Shown in pieces: positions 18,653 to 27,452 of a stretch of DNA of 64,000 nucleotides. Source of the DNA: Eubacterium sp. Lineage in GTDB: Bacteria; Bacillota; Clostridia; Lachnospirales; Lachnospiraceae. The number at the start of each line of letters is the position of its first letter. The first letter of the stretch is position 1. The DNA lies in contig JAFRHL010000017.1 in the NCBI GenBank assembly GCA_017433295.1, positions 36,706-100,705 on the forward strand, read 5' to 3'. The notes below the pieces were generated by a model. The model was not told the DNA's origin. It saw only the letters and a list, made by a program, of their open reading frames with translations, and made no database searches. Both the position numbers and the translations under genes were made by a program.

Positions 18653-19531
18653 TTATTCCTCAAATACCCTGTCTCCCACCAGGCCATAAAGATATTGGCC
18701 ATAATTTGTCTTTGCAAGCTCGTCCGCCTTATCCTTCAACTGTTCCAGAGTAATCCAGCCGTTGTTGATAGCCTTCTCCTCGAGACAGCCGATCATATGT
18801 CCGCTCCGCTGAACCATCTTGATGGTTCCCGCTGCCTGGTAGAGGCTGTCCGCCGTCCCCGCGTCAAACCATGTATACTCCTCACCCAATGGGATGACAC
18901 TGAGCTCTCCTGCCTTCAGGTATTCATTGTTCACATCGGTGATCTCCAGCTCACCCCGGGCGGATGGCTTAATATTTTTTGCGATCTCTACCACCTTATT
19001 ATCATAAAAATATAATCCGGGAACTATATAATTGGACTTGGGATGAGCAGGCTTCTCCTCGATGGAAAGAGCTTTCCCCTCCTCATCAAACTCCACCACA
19101 CCAAAAGGTCTGGGGTCCTGAACATAATAGCCGAATATTTTCGCTCCCTTTACATTCTTCACCGCATCCCGCAGCTTAAGCCGGAAGGAAGGCCCGAAGA
19201 AAATATTATCCCCGAGGATCAGGCAGACCGAATCCTCCCCGATAAAATCTTCACCGATGATGAAGGCGTCGGCGATACCTCTTTGTACATGCTGTTCTTT
19301 ATATTCGATGTGGATACCGAACTCACTCCCGTCCCCTAACAGGTTCTCAAAAGGATGCTGTTCACCCGGTGGAATGATAACCAGCACATCCCGGATGCCG
19401 GCTTTCATAAGCACCGAAAGCGGGTAGTAGATCAGTGGCTTGTCATATACCGGAAGTAACGGTTTACATACCGGAAATGTGATGGGATAAAGTCTGGAGC
19501 CTTTACCAGCTGCCAAAATGATTCCTTTCAT
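18653..19531 (-). CDS. rfbA: Glucose-1-phosphate thymidylyltransferase RmlA
   Basis: Makes dTDP-glucose from glucose-1-phosphate and dTTP, the first step to dTDP-rhamnose and related sugars. The signature GKGSRLYPIT is at the N-terminus, followed by KPLLPVYDKPLIYYPL, LGDNIFFG and FGVVEFDEEG. EYTWFDAGTADSL is near the C-terminus. The 292-residue length is normal. The usual partners rmlB, rmlC and rmlD are not in the window. The copy-1 repeat element ends about 120 bp upstream, and its small ORF reads towards this gene on the same strand. The start has GGAGAAGG. Confidence 0.95.
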   Translation of the reverse strand: MKGIILAAGKGSRLYPITFPVCKPLLPVYDKPLIYYPLSVLMKAGIRDVLVIIPPGEQHPFENLLGDGSEFGIHIEYKEQHVQRGIADAFIIGEDFIGEDSVCLILGDNIFFGPSFRLKLRDAVKNVKGAKIFGYYVQDPRPFGVVEFDEEGKALSIEEKPAHPKSNYIVPGLYFYDNKVVEIAKNIKPSARGELEITDVNNEYLKAGELSVIPLGEEYTWFDAGTADSLYQAAGTIKMVQRSGHMIGCLEEKAINNGWITLEQLKDKADELAKTNYGQYLYGLVGDRVFEE

Positions 19532-19603
19532 AATACCTTCTCCTGTATATCAGTTATTTATCGACACAATTTGGAAGTTACATTTATATAATACTATAAT
19601 CAT

Positions 19604-19795
19604 TCAATTTTTGAAAGAGGTGATTATTACAATTATAAAGTGTAGATTGGTGGAGGCAGGGGTGATTTTTGTTTTGCCAGGTAAACGCAGCAGCGGAGGG
19701 GTATATGTCTGCAAGTTCCGTTCCTCCTCGGAAATAGAAGATATGTGGCGGTTGCTGTTTTTGATTTCCTGCGGTGCAAAGTCACTTTCAGACAT
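19604..19795 (-). CDS. Small ORF in repeat element, copy 1 (63 aa, unknown)
   Basis: Starts MSESDFAPQEIKNSN and shares its first 42 residues with an ORF in the second copy of the element at 52888-53064. GGAGG stands 7 bases before the ATG. The ribosome site and start codon lie in one arm of a long hairpin whose other arm is the coding sequence for TYTPPLL. All three coding differences from copy 2 are synonymous. The peptide is hydrophilic and matches nothing I recognise. Real translation is possible but unproven. Confidence 0.4.
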   Translation of the reverse strand: MSESDFAPQEIKNSNRHISSISEEERNLQTYTPPLLRLPGKTKITPASTNLHFIIVIITSFKN

Positions 19796-19838
19796 ATACC
19801 CCTCCGCTGCTGCTGTTTATGGCTGACAAAGGAAAACC
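19656..19838 (-). repeat. Hairpin-forming dispersed element, copy 1
   Basis: About 180 bp that recurs in reverse orientation at 52845-53021. Inverted arms of 25 bases (19687-19711 and 19789-19813) pair perfectly around a nearly invariant 77-base centre. Imperfect outer repeats GTTTTGCC... and ...GGAAAACC mark the edges. Differences between the copies inside the arms are compensatory, so pairing is kept. It could be a MITE-like element, a structured RNA, or a mobile leader with a small ORF. Confidence 0.75.
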
Positions 19839-19961
19839 AGCCCGATCTTTCTGTTTGGGTAACAGGGAGGAGATATGGTATATACGGTTCGTAAATTCCG
19901 GATGTAAGCAGATATATTTCCTGTTCTTATCTGACCTGAGCCGATGATAGGACGAATTCAG

Positions 19962-19993
19962 AAAAAACCGGTCCCTGCAAACGCAGAAACCGG
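19962..19993 (-). terminator. Intrinsic terminator of the flavoprotein module
   Basis: On the minus strand CCGGTTTCTGC pairs with GCAGGGACCGG, followed by a T-run (TTTTTTC). It lies 28 bp after the DUF1667 gene and ends the three-gene transcript. Confidence 0.8.
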
Positions 19994-20020
19994 CTCTTCT
20001 TCTATCCTTATGGGATTACA

Positions 20021-20386
20021 TTATACAGCCACAATATTCTTGGTTGCGATAATATCAACGCCTGTGCCTGCTACATCAGGAATGATCACATCGCCGATAT
20101 GTACAGGAGCCTTAACCACTACAGGTTTGATCTCGTCAAGGATATCGAAGATCTTGCCCTTCGGGATAACTTCTTTTGTCTTTACGGAGCATGCTGCAAG
20201 GTCGCCGCCGTCTACTTTAACGATGGATGTTACCACACGGGTAGGATTGGTTACTTCATTTCTTGCGTAAACGTCGCCGCGGGGACAGGTATTGCCTGTT
20301 ACTTCCTTCACTTCTCCGTTGTCTAATGTCACTGTCACCTGACATCCCAGAGGACAGTTGATACATGTTAACTGTCTTTTTTCCAT
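20021..20386 (-). CDS. DUF1667 cysteine-motif protein
   Basis: A 121-residue protein of the DUF1667 family. The N-terminus carries CINCPLGCQV and then NTCPRGDVYA, four cysteines that could hold an Fe-S cluster or zinc, as in the N-terminal region of molybdopterin oxidoreductases. The rest is a small beta-rich domain. It is almost always encoded after the two flavoproteins found upstream here, and is presumed to be an electron-transfer or structural subunit of their complex. No membrane segment. Confidence 0.88.
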   Translation of the reverse strand: MEKRQLTCINCPLGCQVTVTLDNGEVKEVTGNTCPRGDVYARNEVTNPTRVVTSIVKVDGGDLAACSVKTKEVIPKGKIFDILDEIKPVVVKAPVHIGDVIIPDVAGTGVDIIATKNIVAV

Positions 20387-20422
20387 AGCTATTTACTTCC
20401 TTTCCTATATATGCAGTAATGA

Positions 20423-21697
20423 TTACTCAGCCTCGATCTTAACTGTGATGGTCTTCAGGCCGTCGAATTCAGCCAGTTTCTTCTTCTGAAGGATAACCTG
20501 CTCCATCTCACCAGGTGCCATTACCTGTTTCTTTCTGTGCATTACTCTCTCATCATTGAAGTAAACACTGATGTAGCTGTCTTTAAATACTGCGCCGACA
20601 CGGAAACGAACCGTAAGCTTGTCTTCCATCTTGTTTAAATCGATGGTGGAAGGAACTGTGTAGCGGGCACCGTCTGTGGCCTTGATCTCGATCACATCTT
20701 CTGCCTTGGCTACGTCCTTGCCATAACGCTCTTTTACATAAACTGCTGCATTCTTTCCGGCATTGCCTGCTTCTTCGGAAACATAGTCAACCAGGTCATG
20801 TACATGAAGTACATTACCACAGGCAAAGATACCTTCAATATTGGTCTCAAAGCTTTCGTTTACGATGGGGCCGCTGGTGATGGGGCTTAATTCCACGTTA
20901 GCCTGTTTGGAAAGCTCGTTCTCCGGGATCAGACCTACAGAGAGAAGAAGGGTATCGCAGTCATAGTGCTCTTCTGTTCCGGGGATAGGCTTCCTGTCCG
21001 GGCCAACCTCTGCGATGGTAACACCGGTGAGACGGTCTTTACCTTCGATGTCGATAACAGTATGGGAGAGCTTCAGCGGAATGTCAAAGTCATCAAGACA
21101 CTGAACGATATTTCTCTTCAGACCGCCGGAGAAAGGCATAACCTCTGCTACAACCTGAACGTCAGCGCCTTCGAAGGTCATACGTCTTGCCATGATCAGG
21201 CCGATATCTCCGGAACCAAGGATAACTACCTTCTTACCGGGCATAAAGCCTTCCATGTTAACCAGTCTCTGGGCAGTACCTGCGGAATAGATACCGGCCG
21301 GACGATAACCTGGAATGTTGAGGGCTCCACGCGGACGCTCACGGCATCCCATGGCCAGAACAACAGCTTTTGCCTGATAGAGAATGATTCCTTCTTCACG
21401 GTTCATGGCTGTAACGACCTTATCCTCGGAAATGTCACAAACCATGGTATGTAATTTGTACTCGATATTAAGCTCGGCAGCCTGATCAATAAAACGGGTA
21501 GCGTACTCCGGTCCGGTCAGCTCTTCCTTGAAAGTATGAAGTCCGAATCCGTTATGGATGCACTGGTTTAAGATACCGCCAAGCTGGTTATCTCTTTCTA
21601 AGATTAAAATACTGTCGATTCCCTCTTTTTTTGCAGCGATGGCAGCGGCAAGTCCGGCAGGTCCGCCACCGATAACAATGATATCATAAGATTTCAT
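20423..21697 (-). CDS. FAD/NAD-dependent oxidoreductase, GlpB-like partner subunit
   Basis: Pyridine-nucleotide-disulphide-type flavoprotein of 424 residues. The FAD-binding IIVIGGGPAGLAAA is at the N-terminus and the second dinucleotide site is VILGSGDIGLIMARR near residue 160. The FAD-closing FACGNVLHVHD follows, with a conserved C-terminal beta domain. A GTG six codons earlier is part of the AGGAA ribosome site, so the ATG at 21697 is taken. It is the middle gene of a module with the GlpA-like protein upstream and DUF1667 downstream. It probably passes electrons from the GlpA-like flavin to NAD or another acceptor. Confidence 0.88.
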   Translation of the reverse strand: MKSYDIIVIGGGPAGLAAAIAAKKEGIDSILILERDNQLGGILNQCIHNGFGLHTFKEELTGPEYATRFIDQAAELNIEYKLHTMVCDISEDKVVTAMNREEGIILYQAKAVVLAMGCRERPRGALNIPGYRPAGIYSAGTAQRLVNMEGFMPGKKVVILGSGDIGLIMARRMTFEGADVQVVAEVMPFSGGLKRNIVQCLDDFDIPLKLSHTVIDIEGKDRLTGVTIAEVGPDRKPIPGTEEHYDCDTLLLSVGLIPENELSKQANVELSPITSGPIVNESFETNIEGIFACGNVLHVHDLVDYVSEEAGNAGKNAAVYVKERYGKDVAKAEDVIEIKATDGARYTVPSTIDLNKMEDKLTVRFRVGAVFKDSYISVYFNDERVMHRKKQVMAPGEMEQVILQKKKLAEFDGLKTITVKIEAE

Positions 21698-21782
21698 AAC
21701 GTTTATATTCCTCACTTTCTTTCAATCTGTCACATTAAGTCTTAAGATCAACTTTCTTGATCTTTCACGATTTAGTGTCCGA

Positions 21783-23231
21783 TCACTTTAAATCCTCTTT
21801 GATCTTTCCAACCAGCATGTTGGAGCCGGTTCCCTTCTTGGTAACTTCTGTCATCGGGATACCAAGCTCTCTTGAAAGAATCTCCATTGCTCTTGGAGTA
21901 CAGAATCCTGCCTGGCAGCGGCCCATTCCCTGCCGTGTACGACGTTTAAGACCATCTAATGAGGTTGCTCCCAGCGGACGATTGATGGCATCCACGATCT
22001 CACCCTCTGTAACCATCTCACAACGACATACGATAGCACCATATCTCGGATCCTTCTTGATCATCTCATTCTTCTCTTCGATGGAAAGGTCTTCCATGTG
22101 TATGATGCCTTTACGCTTGCCGACGAACTTCTCATTCTTCGGGAAATTATACTTATCCTGGATGATACCAACGATCATCTCAGCGATGGCCGGTGAAGAG
22201 GTAAGACCCGGAGACTCGATACCTGCGCAGTCAAAGAAATCCGGAGCATCTGCAACTTCTTCTACGATAAACTCATGGTTCTCTTCATGGGCACGAAGAC
22301 CGGCGAAGGAAGTGATTACCTTGTTCATGGGGAGACGGTCCTTGGTCAGGTGGCTGGCGGATGCCTTCTGAACCAGGTCATTGATGATCTCCTGAGTTGT
22401 ATTGGTTCCCTCTTTGTCATCAATATCTGTAGCGGATGGTCCTACGAACATATTGCCGTGGATGGTGGGAGCAGTCAGGACACCCTTACCCATTGGTCCG
22501 GGAAGCGGGAAGATTGTAGCTGAGAAATAGTCGCCAAGTTCTTTATCCATAAGAAGATACTCACCTCTTCTGGCAACGATCTTCATCTTCTTCTCACTTA
22601 CCATGTTATGCATAACATCGGCATAAACACCGGCTGCGTTAACAACAGCCTTGGTCTCGAGAACGCCTTTATTGGTAACTAACTCATAGTAACCGTCTTT
22701 CTTGTTGATCTGCTGAACCTCTGTCTCGAACTGGAACTCAACACCGTTAACGGCTGCGTTCTCGCCCATGGCGATGGCCAGGTTGAAGGGGCATACAATA
22801 CCGCCGGTGGGTACATAAAGAGCTGCAATGGCATTGGGAGTCAGGTTGGGCTCCATGGCAAGAAGCTCATCATGCTGCACGATCCTTGCTCCGGGAACAC
22901 CGTTTTCATGAGCCTGCTCCAGCAGCCTGTCCAGGTCTCCCAGCTGGTCCTTGACAGTACAAACGATCAGGGATCCGTTCTTCTTTACCGGGAAATCCAG
23001 TTCCTCTGCCAGCTGATACATCAGCTCGTTACCACGAACATTCAGCTTGGCCATCAGGGTTCCGGGCTTACAGTCATAACCGGCATGAACAATACCACTG
23101 TTCGCTTTGGATGAACCAGAGCATACATCATCACCCTTGTCCACTACCAGAACTTTAGCCTGATATTTGGAAAGCTCTCTGGCTGTACAAGTACCGGTAA
23201 CACCAGCACCAATTACAATAATGTCATACAT
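21783..23231 (-). CDS. FAD-dependent glycerol-3-phosphate dehydrogenase-like protein with BFD-type Fe-S domain
   Basis: A 482-residue DAO-family flavoprotein. The FAD site is IIVIGAGVTGTCTAREL, GSSKANSGIVHAGYD is the conserved loop, and the C-terminal bacterioferredoxin-like [2Fe-2S] domain has CRCE and CQAGFC. This arrangement matches GlpA of anaerobic glycerol-3-phosphate dehydrogenase. The family also includes 2-hydroxyacid oxidases (L-2-hydroxyglutarate type), so the substrate is not certain. First gene of the module; no glpK or glpF is visible. An inverted repeat upstream may be an operator. Confidence 0.87.
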   Translation of the reverse strand: MYDIIVIGAGVTGTCTARELSKYQAKVLVVDKGDDVCSGSSKANSGIVHAGYDCKPGTLMAKLNVRGNELMYQLAEELDFPVKKNGSLIVCTVKDQLGDLDRLLEQAHENGVPGARIVQHDELLAMEPNLTPNAIAALYVPTGGIVCPFNLAIAMGENAAVNGVEFQFETEVQQINKKDGYYELVTNKGVLETKAVVNAAGVYADVMHNMVSEKKMKIVARRGEYLLMDKELGDYFSATIFPLPGPMGKGVLTAPTIHGNMFVGPSATDIDDKEGTNTTQEIINDLVQKASASHLTKDRLPMNKVITSFAGLRAHEENHEFIVEEVADAPDFFDCAGIESPGLTSSPAIAEMIVGIIQDKYNFPKNEKFVGKRKGIIHMEDLSIEEKNEMIKKDPRYGAIVCRCEMVTEGEIVDAINRPLGATSLDGLKRRTRQGMGRCQAGFCTPRAMEILSRELGIPMTEVTKKGTGSNMLVGKIKEDLK

Positions 23232-23270
23232 GTCTTTCTACCTCCATTTTTCTACAAGCCACAAAAAAAA

Positions 23271-23339
23271 CATTGTAAAGTGTGCAAATATTCATAAAAT
23301 TTCAAAGGAAATACAAACATTTTTTCACAATTTACAATG
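23271..23339 (-). promoter_or_regulatory. Inverted repeat upstream of the GlpA-like module
   Basis: CATTGTAAAGTGTG (23271-23284) and CACAATTTACAATG (23326-23339) form 14-base inverted arms with one mismatch, 41 bases apart, in the AT-rich spacer before the flavoprotein operon. The paired half-sites suggest binding of a dimeric regulator or DNA looping; no regulator is identified. Confidence 0.4.
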
Positions 23340-23483
23340 AATTACGGGTTGCATATATGGTATATTGTACAACTTTTTTTAATACTTGTAAACACATGAA
23401 TTTATATAATAATCACATTTTGTCATTATTATGATATTGGATTTTTCTGTATACAGACGCCGGAAGGGGCCGGTAAATCAGCA

Positions 23484-23526
23484 TAAAAAAATAGTGAACG
23501 TCAAAAATGAATCTGACGTCCACTAT
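23484..23526 (-). terminator. Terminator of the ribosomal protein superoperon
   Basis: On the minus strand ATAGTGGACGTCA pairs with TGACGTTCACTAT, followed by TTTTTTT. It lies 5 bases past the secY stop codon, so transcription of the S10-spc operon stops here. Confidence 0.85.
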
Positions 23527-23531
23527 AATTA

Positions 23532-24845
23532 TCAGTCTATCAGGAATCCTGAATAATGTCTTACCAGCATCTGGGATTCGATCTGCTTGATTGTCTCCAG
23601 AATTACGCCGGATACGATGATGATGGATGTTCCGCCAAAGGAAACATGGGCACCGAAATATCCGTTAAAGAAAATCGGAATGACTGCGATAATACATAAT
23701 CCCACGGCACCGATAAATACTATATAATTCAGGATCGTGGTAAGATAATCCACGGTGGGCTTGCCGGGCCGGATACCCGGGACAAAGCCGCCCTGTTTCT
23801 TCAGATTATTTGCGATCTCCATGGGGTTAAATGTAATGGAGGTATAAAAATACGCAAACAATATGATGAGTACCAGATATACCAGCAGTCCTACGGTGCG
23901 CTTCGGATGCTCCGGATCGCACCAGTTGTTCTGGTTCAGGCAATTTAAGATCGCGCCTGCCAGTCCCTTTGGATCCGCGCCTAAGAGCTGCTTGATCACC
24001 AGCGGGAACTGGAGCAGGGAGGATGCAAAGATGACCGGAATAACGTTGGCTGTATTAACCTTGATGGGTAATACAGAACCCTGACCGCCGATCTGTCTTC
24101 TTCCCTGAAGCTTCTTGGAATATTGTATCGGAATCTTTCTTTCTGCGTCATTAAGCAGGATGGTAAGAAGGATCGTGCCGATGATCACGAAACCGATCAC
24201 CGCCACCGCGATCACAATACCGCCAATGGGCTTGTCCTGGATAAACTTCTGGTAAAGACCGTAAAGGTCGCTTGGCATACGGGAAACGATATTGATCAGA
24301 AGGATGATTGATATACCGTTTCCAATCCCTTTATCTGTGATCTGCTCACCCAGCCACATGATGAATACGGATCCGGCTGTCAGGCAGACGATCATCTCGA
24401 TGACTGTCAGTGCATCATAGTTTGTCAGAAGACCCTGACGGCCAAAGCCTATGGCAAGGCCGGCACTTTCCAGAATGGAAAGACCCAGTGTAACAAATCT
24501 CGTGATATTGTTCATCTTCTTACGTCCATCTTCACCGTCCCGCTGCATTTCCTCCAATGCGGGAATAGCAATGGTAAGAAGCTGGATGATAATGGAAGAT
24601 GTAATGTACGGAGTAACATTTAATGCAAACAATGACATCTGTTCAAAAGAGCCACCAGTAAAGGAATTCAGTAAGTTAAATGAATCTCCTAACAGAGAGT
24701 CGAGATATTGACTGATCTGGGCCCTGTCGATCCCGGGGATCGGCAGCTGGCAGCCCAGACGTGTAATAATCAATATAAACAGTGTGAAGAGAAGCTTTTT
24801 TCTGATGTCCTTTACTTTCAGAGCATTTCTGAGAGTTTCGAACAT
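23532..24845 (-). CDS. secY: Preprotein translocase subunit SecY
   Basis: Central channel of the Sec translocon, 437 residues with ten predicted membrane helices. Recognisable segments are LGCQLPIPGID (first periplasmic region), NVTPYITSSIIIQLL (helix 2b/3), GNGISIILLINI and the cytoplasmic loop RRIPIQYS-type KIPIQYSKK. FVPGIRPGKPT is the C5-side loop that contacts SecA and ribosomes. Its ATG overlaps the rplO stop by one base. It is the last gene of the transcript here; adk, which commonly follows, is missing. Confidence 0.98.
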   Translation of the reverse strand: MFETLRNALKVKDIRKKLLFTLFILIITRLGCQLPIPGIDRAQISQYLDSLLGDSFNLLNSFTGGSFEQMSLFALNVTPYITSSIIIQLLTIAIPALEEMQRDGEDGRKKMNNITRFVTLGLSILESAGLAIGFGRQGLLTNYDALTVIEMIVCLTAGSVFIMWLGEQITDKGIGNGISIILLINIVSRMPSDLYGLYQKFIQDKPIGGIVIAVAVIGFVIIGTILLTILLNDAERKIPIQYSKKLQGRRQIGGQGSVLPIKVNTANVIPVIFASSLLQFPLVIKQLLGADPKGLAGAILNCLNQNNWCDPEHPKRTVGLLVYLVLIILFAYFYTSITFNPMEIANNLKKQGGFVPGIRPGKPTVDYLTTILNYIVFIGAVGLCIIAVIPIFFNGYFGAHVSFGGTSIIIVSGVILETIKQIESQMLVRHYSGFLID

Positions 24846-25288
24846 TAAATCACCTCTGCTTTTCCACCTGCTGCTTCAATCTTTTCGGCGGCACTCTTTG
24901 AGAATGCGTTCACCTGGACTGTAAGCTTTTTATTTAACTCTCCGTTTCCGAGAATCTTAACTCCGTCGTAGGAGTTCTTTACCAGACCTGCCTGGGCCAG
25001 TGTCTCAATGGTCACAACGCTGTCAGCTTCAAATCTGTCCAGTTCGGATACATTGATGGCGATGATCTGTTTAGAGTTCCTGCACTTAAAGCCCTTCTTG
25101 GGAAGTCTTCTGTATAAAGGCATCTGACCACCCTCAAAGCCCACACGGATCTTTCCGCCGGAGCGGGATTTCTGACCTTTTTGTCCTCTTCCTGCAGTCT
25201 TTCCGTTTCCTGAACCATGTCCACGGCCTACACGGAAAGCATCGCTGTGTTTTGAACCTGCAGCAGGATGTAAATTAGATAAATTCAT
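24845..25288 (-). CDS. rplO: 50S ribosomal protein L15
   Basis: The 147-residue sequence starts MNLSNLHPAAGSKH and has the Gly/Arg/Lys-rich N-terminal tail (GRGHGSGNGKTAGRGQKGQKSR shortened here) that threads into 23S rRNA, then FEGGQMPLYRRLPKKGF, the family signature. It lies between rpmD and secY, its standard place in the spc part of the operon. It overlaps secY by one base, which suggests coupled translation. GGAGG precedes the ATG. Confidence 0.98.
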   Translation of the reverse strand: MNLSNLHPAAGSKHSDAFRVGRGHGSGNGKTAGRGQKGQKSRSGGKIRVGFEGGQMPLYRRLPKKGFKCRNSKQIIAINVSELDRFEADSVVTIETLAQAGLVKNSYDGVKILGNGELNKKLTVQVNAFSKSAAEKIEAAGGKAEVI

Positions 25289-25311
25289 TATGGTTACCTC
25301 CTTATCTGCAA

Positions 25312-25494
25312 TTAAATTTCTTCAACCTTCACTAAATGTCTGACATGCCAGATCATGCCGCGGATGGCGTCGTTGTCAGGCATCTCAACAGTCTTGTGCA
25401 TCTTCTTAAGTCCTAAGGCTTCTACAGTTGCTCTCTGCTTGGGGATCGCACCGATAGGAGACTTAACTAATGTGATCTTTAATTTATCTGCCAT
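25312..25494 (-). CDS. rpmD: 50S ribosomal protein L30
   Basis: A 60-residue protein, the short bacterial form of L30. It shows [24 protein letters not shown], the L30 signature, split here as [10 protein letters not shown] and then [12 protein letters not shown]. It lies between rpsE and rplO, and each gap is under 25 bp. A GGAGG site precedes the ATG. L30 binds 23S rRNA near the 5S rRNA; it is one of the proteins sometimes absent in bacteria, and is present here. Confidence 0.97.
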   Translation of the reverse strand: MADKLKITLVKSPIGAIPKQRATVEALGLKKMHKTVEMPDNDAIRGMIWHVRHLVKVEEI

Positions 25495-25509
25495 TTTAAT
25501 AACCTCCTC

Positions 25510-26013
25510 TTACAGCTCATCCACTGATTTGCCGCGAAGTCTTGCAACTTCTTCCGGGGTCTTGATCTTCTTAAGACCTTCGATGGTGGCAAGAACAACG
25601 TTCTGTTTATTATTGGAACCTAAAGCCTTGGAACGGATATTTTTGTATCCTGCAAGCTCCAGTACGGCACGGGAGGGACCGCCGGCGATAATACCGGTAC
25701 CTTCCGGGGAGTTCTTCAGCAGTACGGACGCACTGCCGAATTTGCCGATATAATCATGAGGAATGGATCCTGCTTCATTTACAGGAACCTCAACCAGCTT
25801 CTTGATGGCATCTTCTTTTCCCTTGCGGATGGCTTCGGGGATCTCGATGGCCTTTCCTAAACCGGCACCAACATGACCGTTCTTGTCACCAACGACTACC
25901 AGGGCAGCAAAACGCATGTTACGTCCACCTTTTACTACCTTAGTAACACGTTTGATTGACACTACAGTTTCTTCTAATTCGAATTGACTTGCATCAATTA
26001 TCTCACGCTTCAT
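25510..26013 (-). CDS. rpsE: 30S ribosomal protein S5
   Basis: A 167-residue protein with the N-terminal double-stranded-RNA-binding domain ([19 protein letters not shown], given here as [15 protein letters not shown]) and [15 protein letters not shown]. The C-terminal domain has [21 protein letters not shown]5 sits at the mRNA entry site and affects decoding accuracy. It is placed between rplR and rpmD as in nearly all bacteria, and GGAGG lies ahead of the start. Confidence 0.98.
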   Translation of the reverse strand: MKREIIDASQFELEETVVSIKRVTKVVKGGRNMRFAALVVVGDKNGHVGAGLGKAIEIPEAIRKGKEDAIKKLVEVPVNEAGSIPHDYIGKFGSASVLLKNSPEGTGIIAGGPSRAVLELAGYKNIRSKALGSNNKQNVVLATIEGLKKIKTPEEVARLRGKSVDEL

Positions 26014-26029
26014 GTCATATCCTCCTTGT

Positions 26030-26398
26030 TTAGAAATTCAGACCGGCTTCACGGGCAGCTTCAGCCAGAGCCTGAACTTTGCCCTGATAAATGAATCCGC
26101 CTCTGTCGAAGACAACTTCTGTGATACCTTTTTCAATAGCTCTTTTGGCAATAACGGTCCCCAGGTGGGCTGCTGCCGCAACATCATTGGTCTTCTCCAG
26201 ATCGGCGTTTACTTCCTTCTGAGTGGTGGCGGCGGAAACCAGTGTGGTCTGGGCTACGTCATCGATAATCTGAGCATACATGTGTTTATTACTTCTGAAA
26301 ACGGCTAAACGGGGAGTAGAAGCAGTTCCGCTGATGCGGTTACGAATTCTTCTATGCTTTTTAGCACGAACTTCTCTTCTTGATTTTTTATTAATCAT
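26030..26398 (-). CDS. rplR: 50S ribosomal protein L18
   Basis: A 122-residue 5S-rRNA-binding protein. The basic N-terminus ([19 protein letters not shown]) is followed by [20 protein letters not shown], the L18 core signature, and it ends with [24 protein letters not shown]. Length and position between rplF and rpsE are standard. With L5 it loads 5S rRNA onto the large subunit. Confidence 0.98.
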   Translation of the reverse strand: MINKKSRREVRAKKHRRIRNRISGTASTPRLAVFRSNKHMYAQIIDDVAQTTLVSAATTQKEVNADLEKTNDVAAAAHLGTVIAKRAIEKGITEVVFDRGGFIYQGKVQALAEAAREAGLNF

Positions 26399-26417
26399 TC
26401 TTACTTCCTCCTAATTA

Positions 26418-26957
26418 TTATTTACCGGTCTTGCCGACTTTACGTCTGATTACCTCATCCGCATACTTGATACCCTTGCCCTTGTAAGGTTCAGGTTTTC
26501 TCTTCTCTCTGATCTCAGCTGCGAACTGGCCAACCTTCTGTTTGCTGATGCCCTTAACGGTAATCTTGTTCTGTCCTTCAAGTACTGTCTCGATACCTTC
26601 CGGATCCTCCATCTCAACCGGATGGGAATAACCAAGAGAAAGGATAAGCTTTTTACCCTGTTTCTGAGCTCTGTAACCAACACCGTTGATCTCCAGAACC
26701 TTTTCATATCCTTTGGTAACACCTGTTACCATATTTGCGATCAGGGAACGGGTAAGACCATGCAGAGATTTCATTCTCTTTAAATCGTTGGGCCTTGTTA
26801 CCACTACCTGATTATTTTCGATCTTAATGTCCATTTCGATGGGAAGGTTCTCGGAGAGAGTTCCCTTGGGACCTTTTACTGTCACTGTATTGTTCTCTGC
26901 GATGTTTACCTCAACACCGGCAGGAATGTCAACAGGTAATCTTCCGATTCGTGACAT
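26418..26957 (-). CDS. rplF: 50S ribosomal protein L6
   Basis: A 179-residue protein with the two duplicated L6 folds. [15 protein letters not shown] is at the N-terminus, [12 protein letters not shown] in the first half, and the RNA-binding [22 protein letters not shown] at the C-terminus (quoted as [11 protein letters not shown]). It binds the sarcin-ricin loop region near the factor-binding site. It lies between rpsH and rplR; GGAGG precedes the start. Confidence 0.98.
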   Translation of the reverse strand: MSRIGRLPVDIPAGVEVNIAENNTVTVKGPKGTLSENLPIEMDIKIENNQVVVTRPNDLKRMKSLHGLTRSLIANMVTGVTKGYEKVLEINGVGYRAQKQGKKLILSLGYSHPVEMEDPEGIETVLEGQNKITVKGISKQKVGQFAAEIREKRKPEPYKGKGIKYADEVIRRKVGKTGK

Positions 26958-27024
26958 AGTATACCTCCTTAAATTGTCGGAAAAGACGTGATATCTTTTC
27001 TGTTTTCAGTAAGTTTTCAACCAA

Positions 27025-27426
27025 TTACCATACAAATGCCAGAACTTCTCCGCCAACGTTCATAGCGCGGGCTTCCTTATCGGTTACAACGCCCTTGTTG
27101 GTGGAAATGATGGCTACGCCCAGACCGTTAAATACCTGGGGAAGGTTTGCGGCGTCTGCATATACCCGAAGACCCGGTTTGGAGATTCTCTTCAGACCGG
27201 AGATGATCTTTTCATTTTTGTCTGCACCGTACTTTAAAGTAACACGGATTGTCTTGAAGTTACCGTCTTCGATCACTTCATAACCTTTTATATAACCTTC
27301 TTTTTCAAGGATGTCAGCGATGGCTAATTTCATCTTTGATGAAGGAATATCCACTGTATCATGCTTTGCAGTATTTGCATTACGGATTCTTGTAAGCATA
27401 TCTGCAATGGGATCGCTCATTGTCAT
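27025..27426 (-). CDS. rpsH: 30S ribosomal protein S8
   Basis: A 133-residue protein with [14 protein letters not shown] at the N-terminus and the C-terminal signature [20 protein letters not shown]. The first ATG (GGAGG 9 bases upstream) is preferred over the third codon Met. S8 binds helix 21 of 16S rRNA and, in E. coli, autoregulates the spc operon by binding its mRNA at rplE. Whether that applies here is not shown by sequence alone. Confidence 0.98.
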   Translation of the reverse strand: MTMSDPIADMLTRIRNANTAKHDTVDIPSSKMKLAIADILEKEGYIKGYEVIEDGNFKTIRVTLKYGADKNEKIISGLKRISKPGLRVYADAANLPQVFNGLGVAIISTNKGVVTDKEARAMNVGGEVLAFVW

Positions 27427-27452
27427 TTTAAGTTGCCTCCTTCCAAATCTAC

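Noticed and set aside
19518-19826. Plus-strand ORF through repeat element copy 1
   Set aside because: Overlaps the rfbA start and reads through both hairpin arms; it is not preserved as the small MSESD ORF is.
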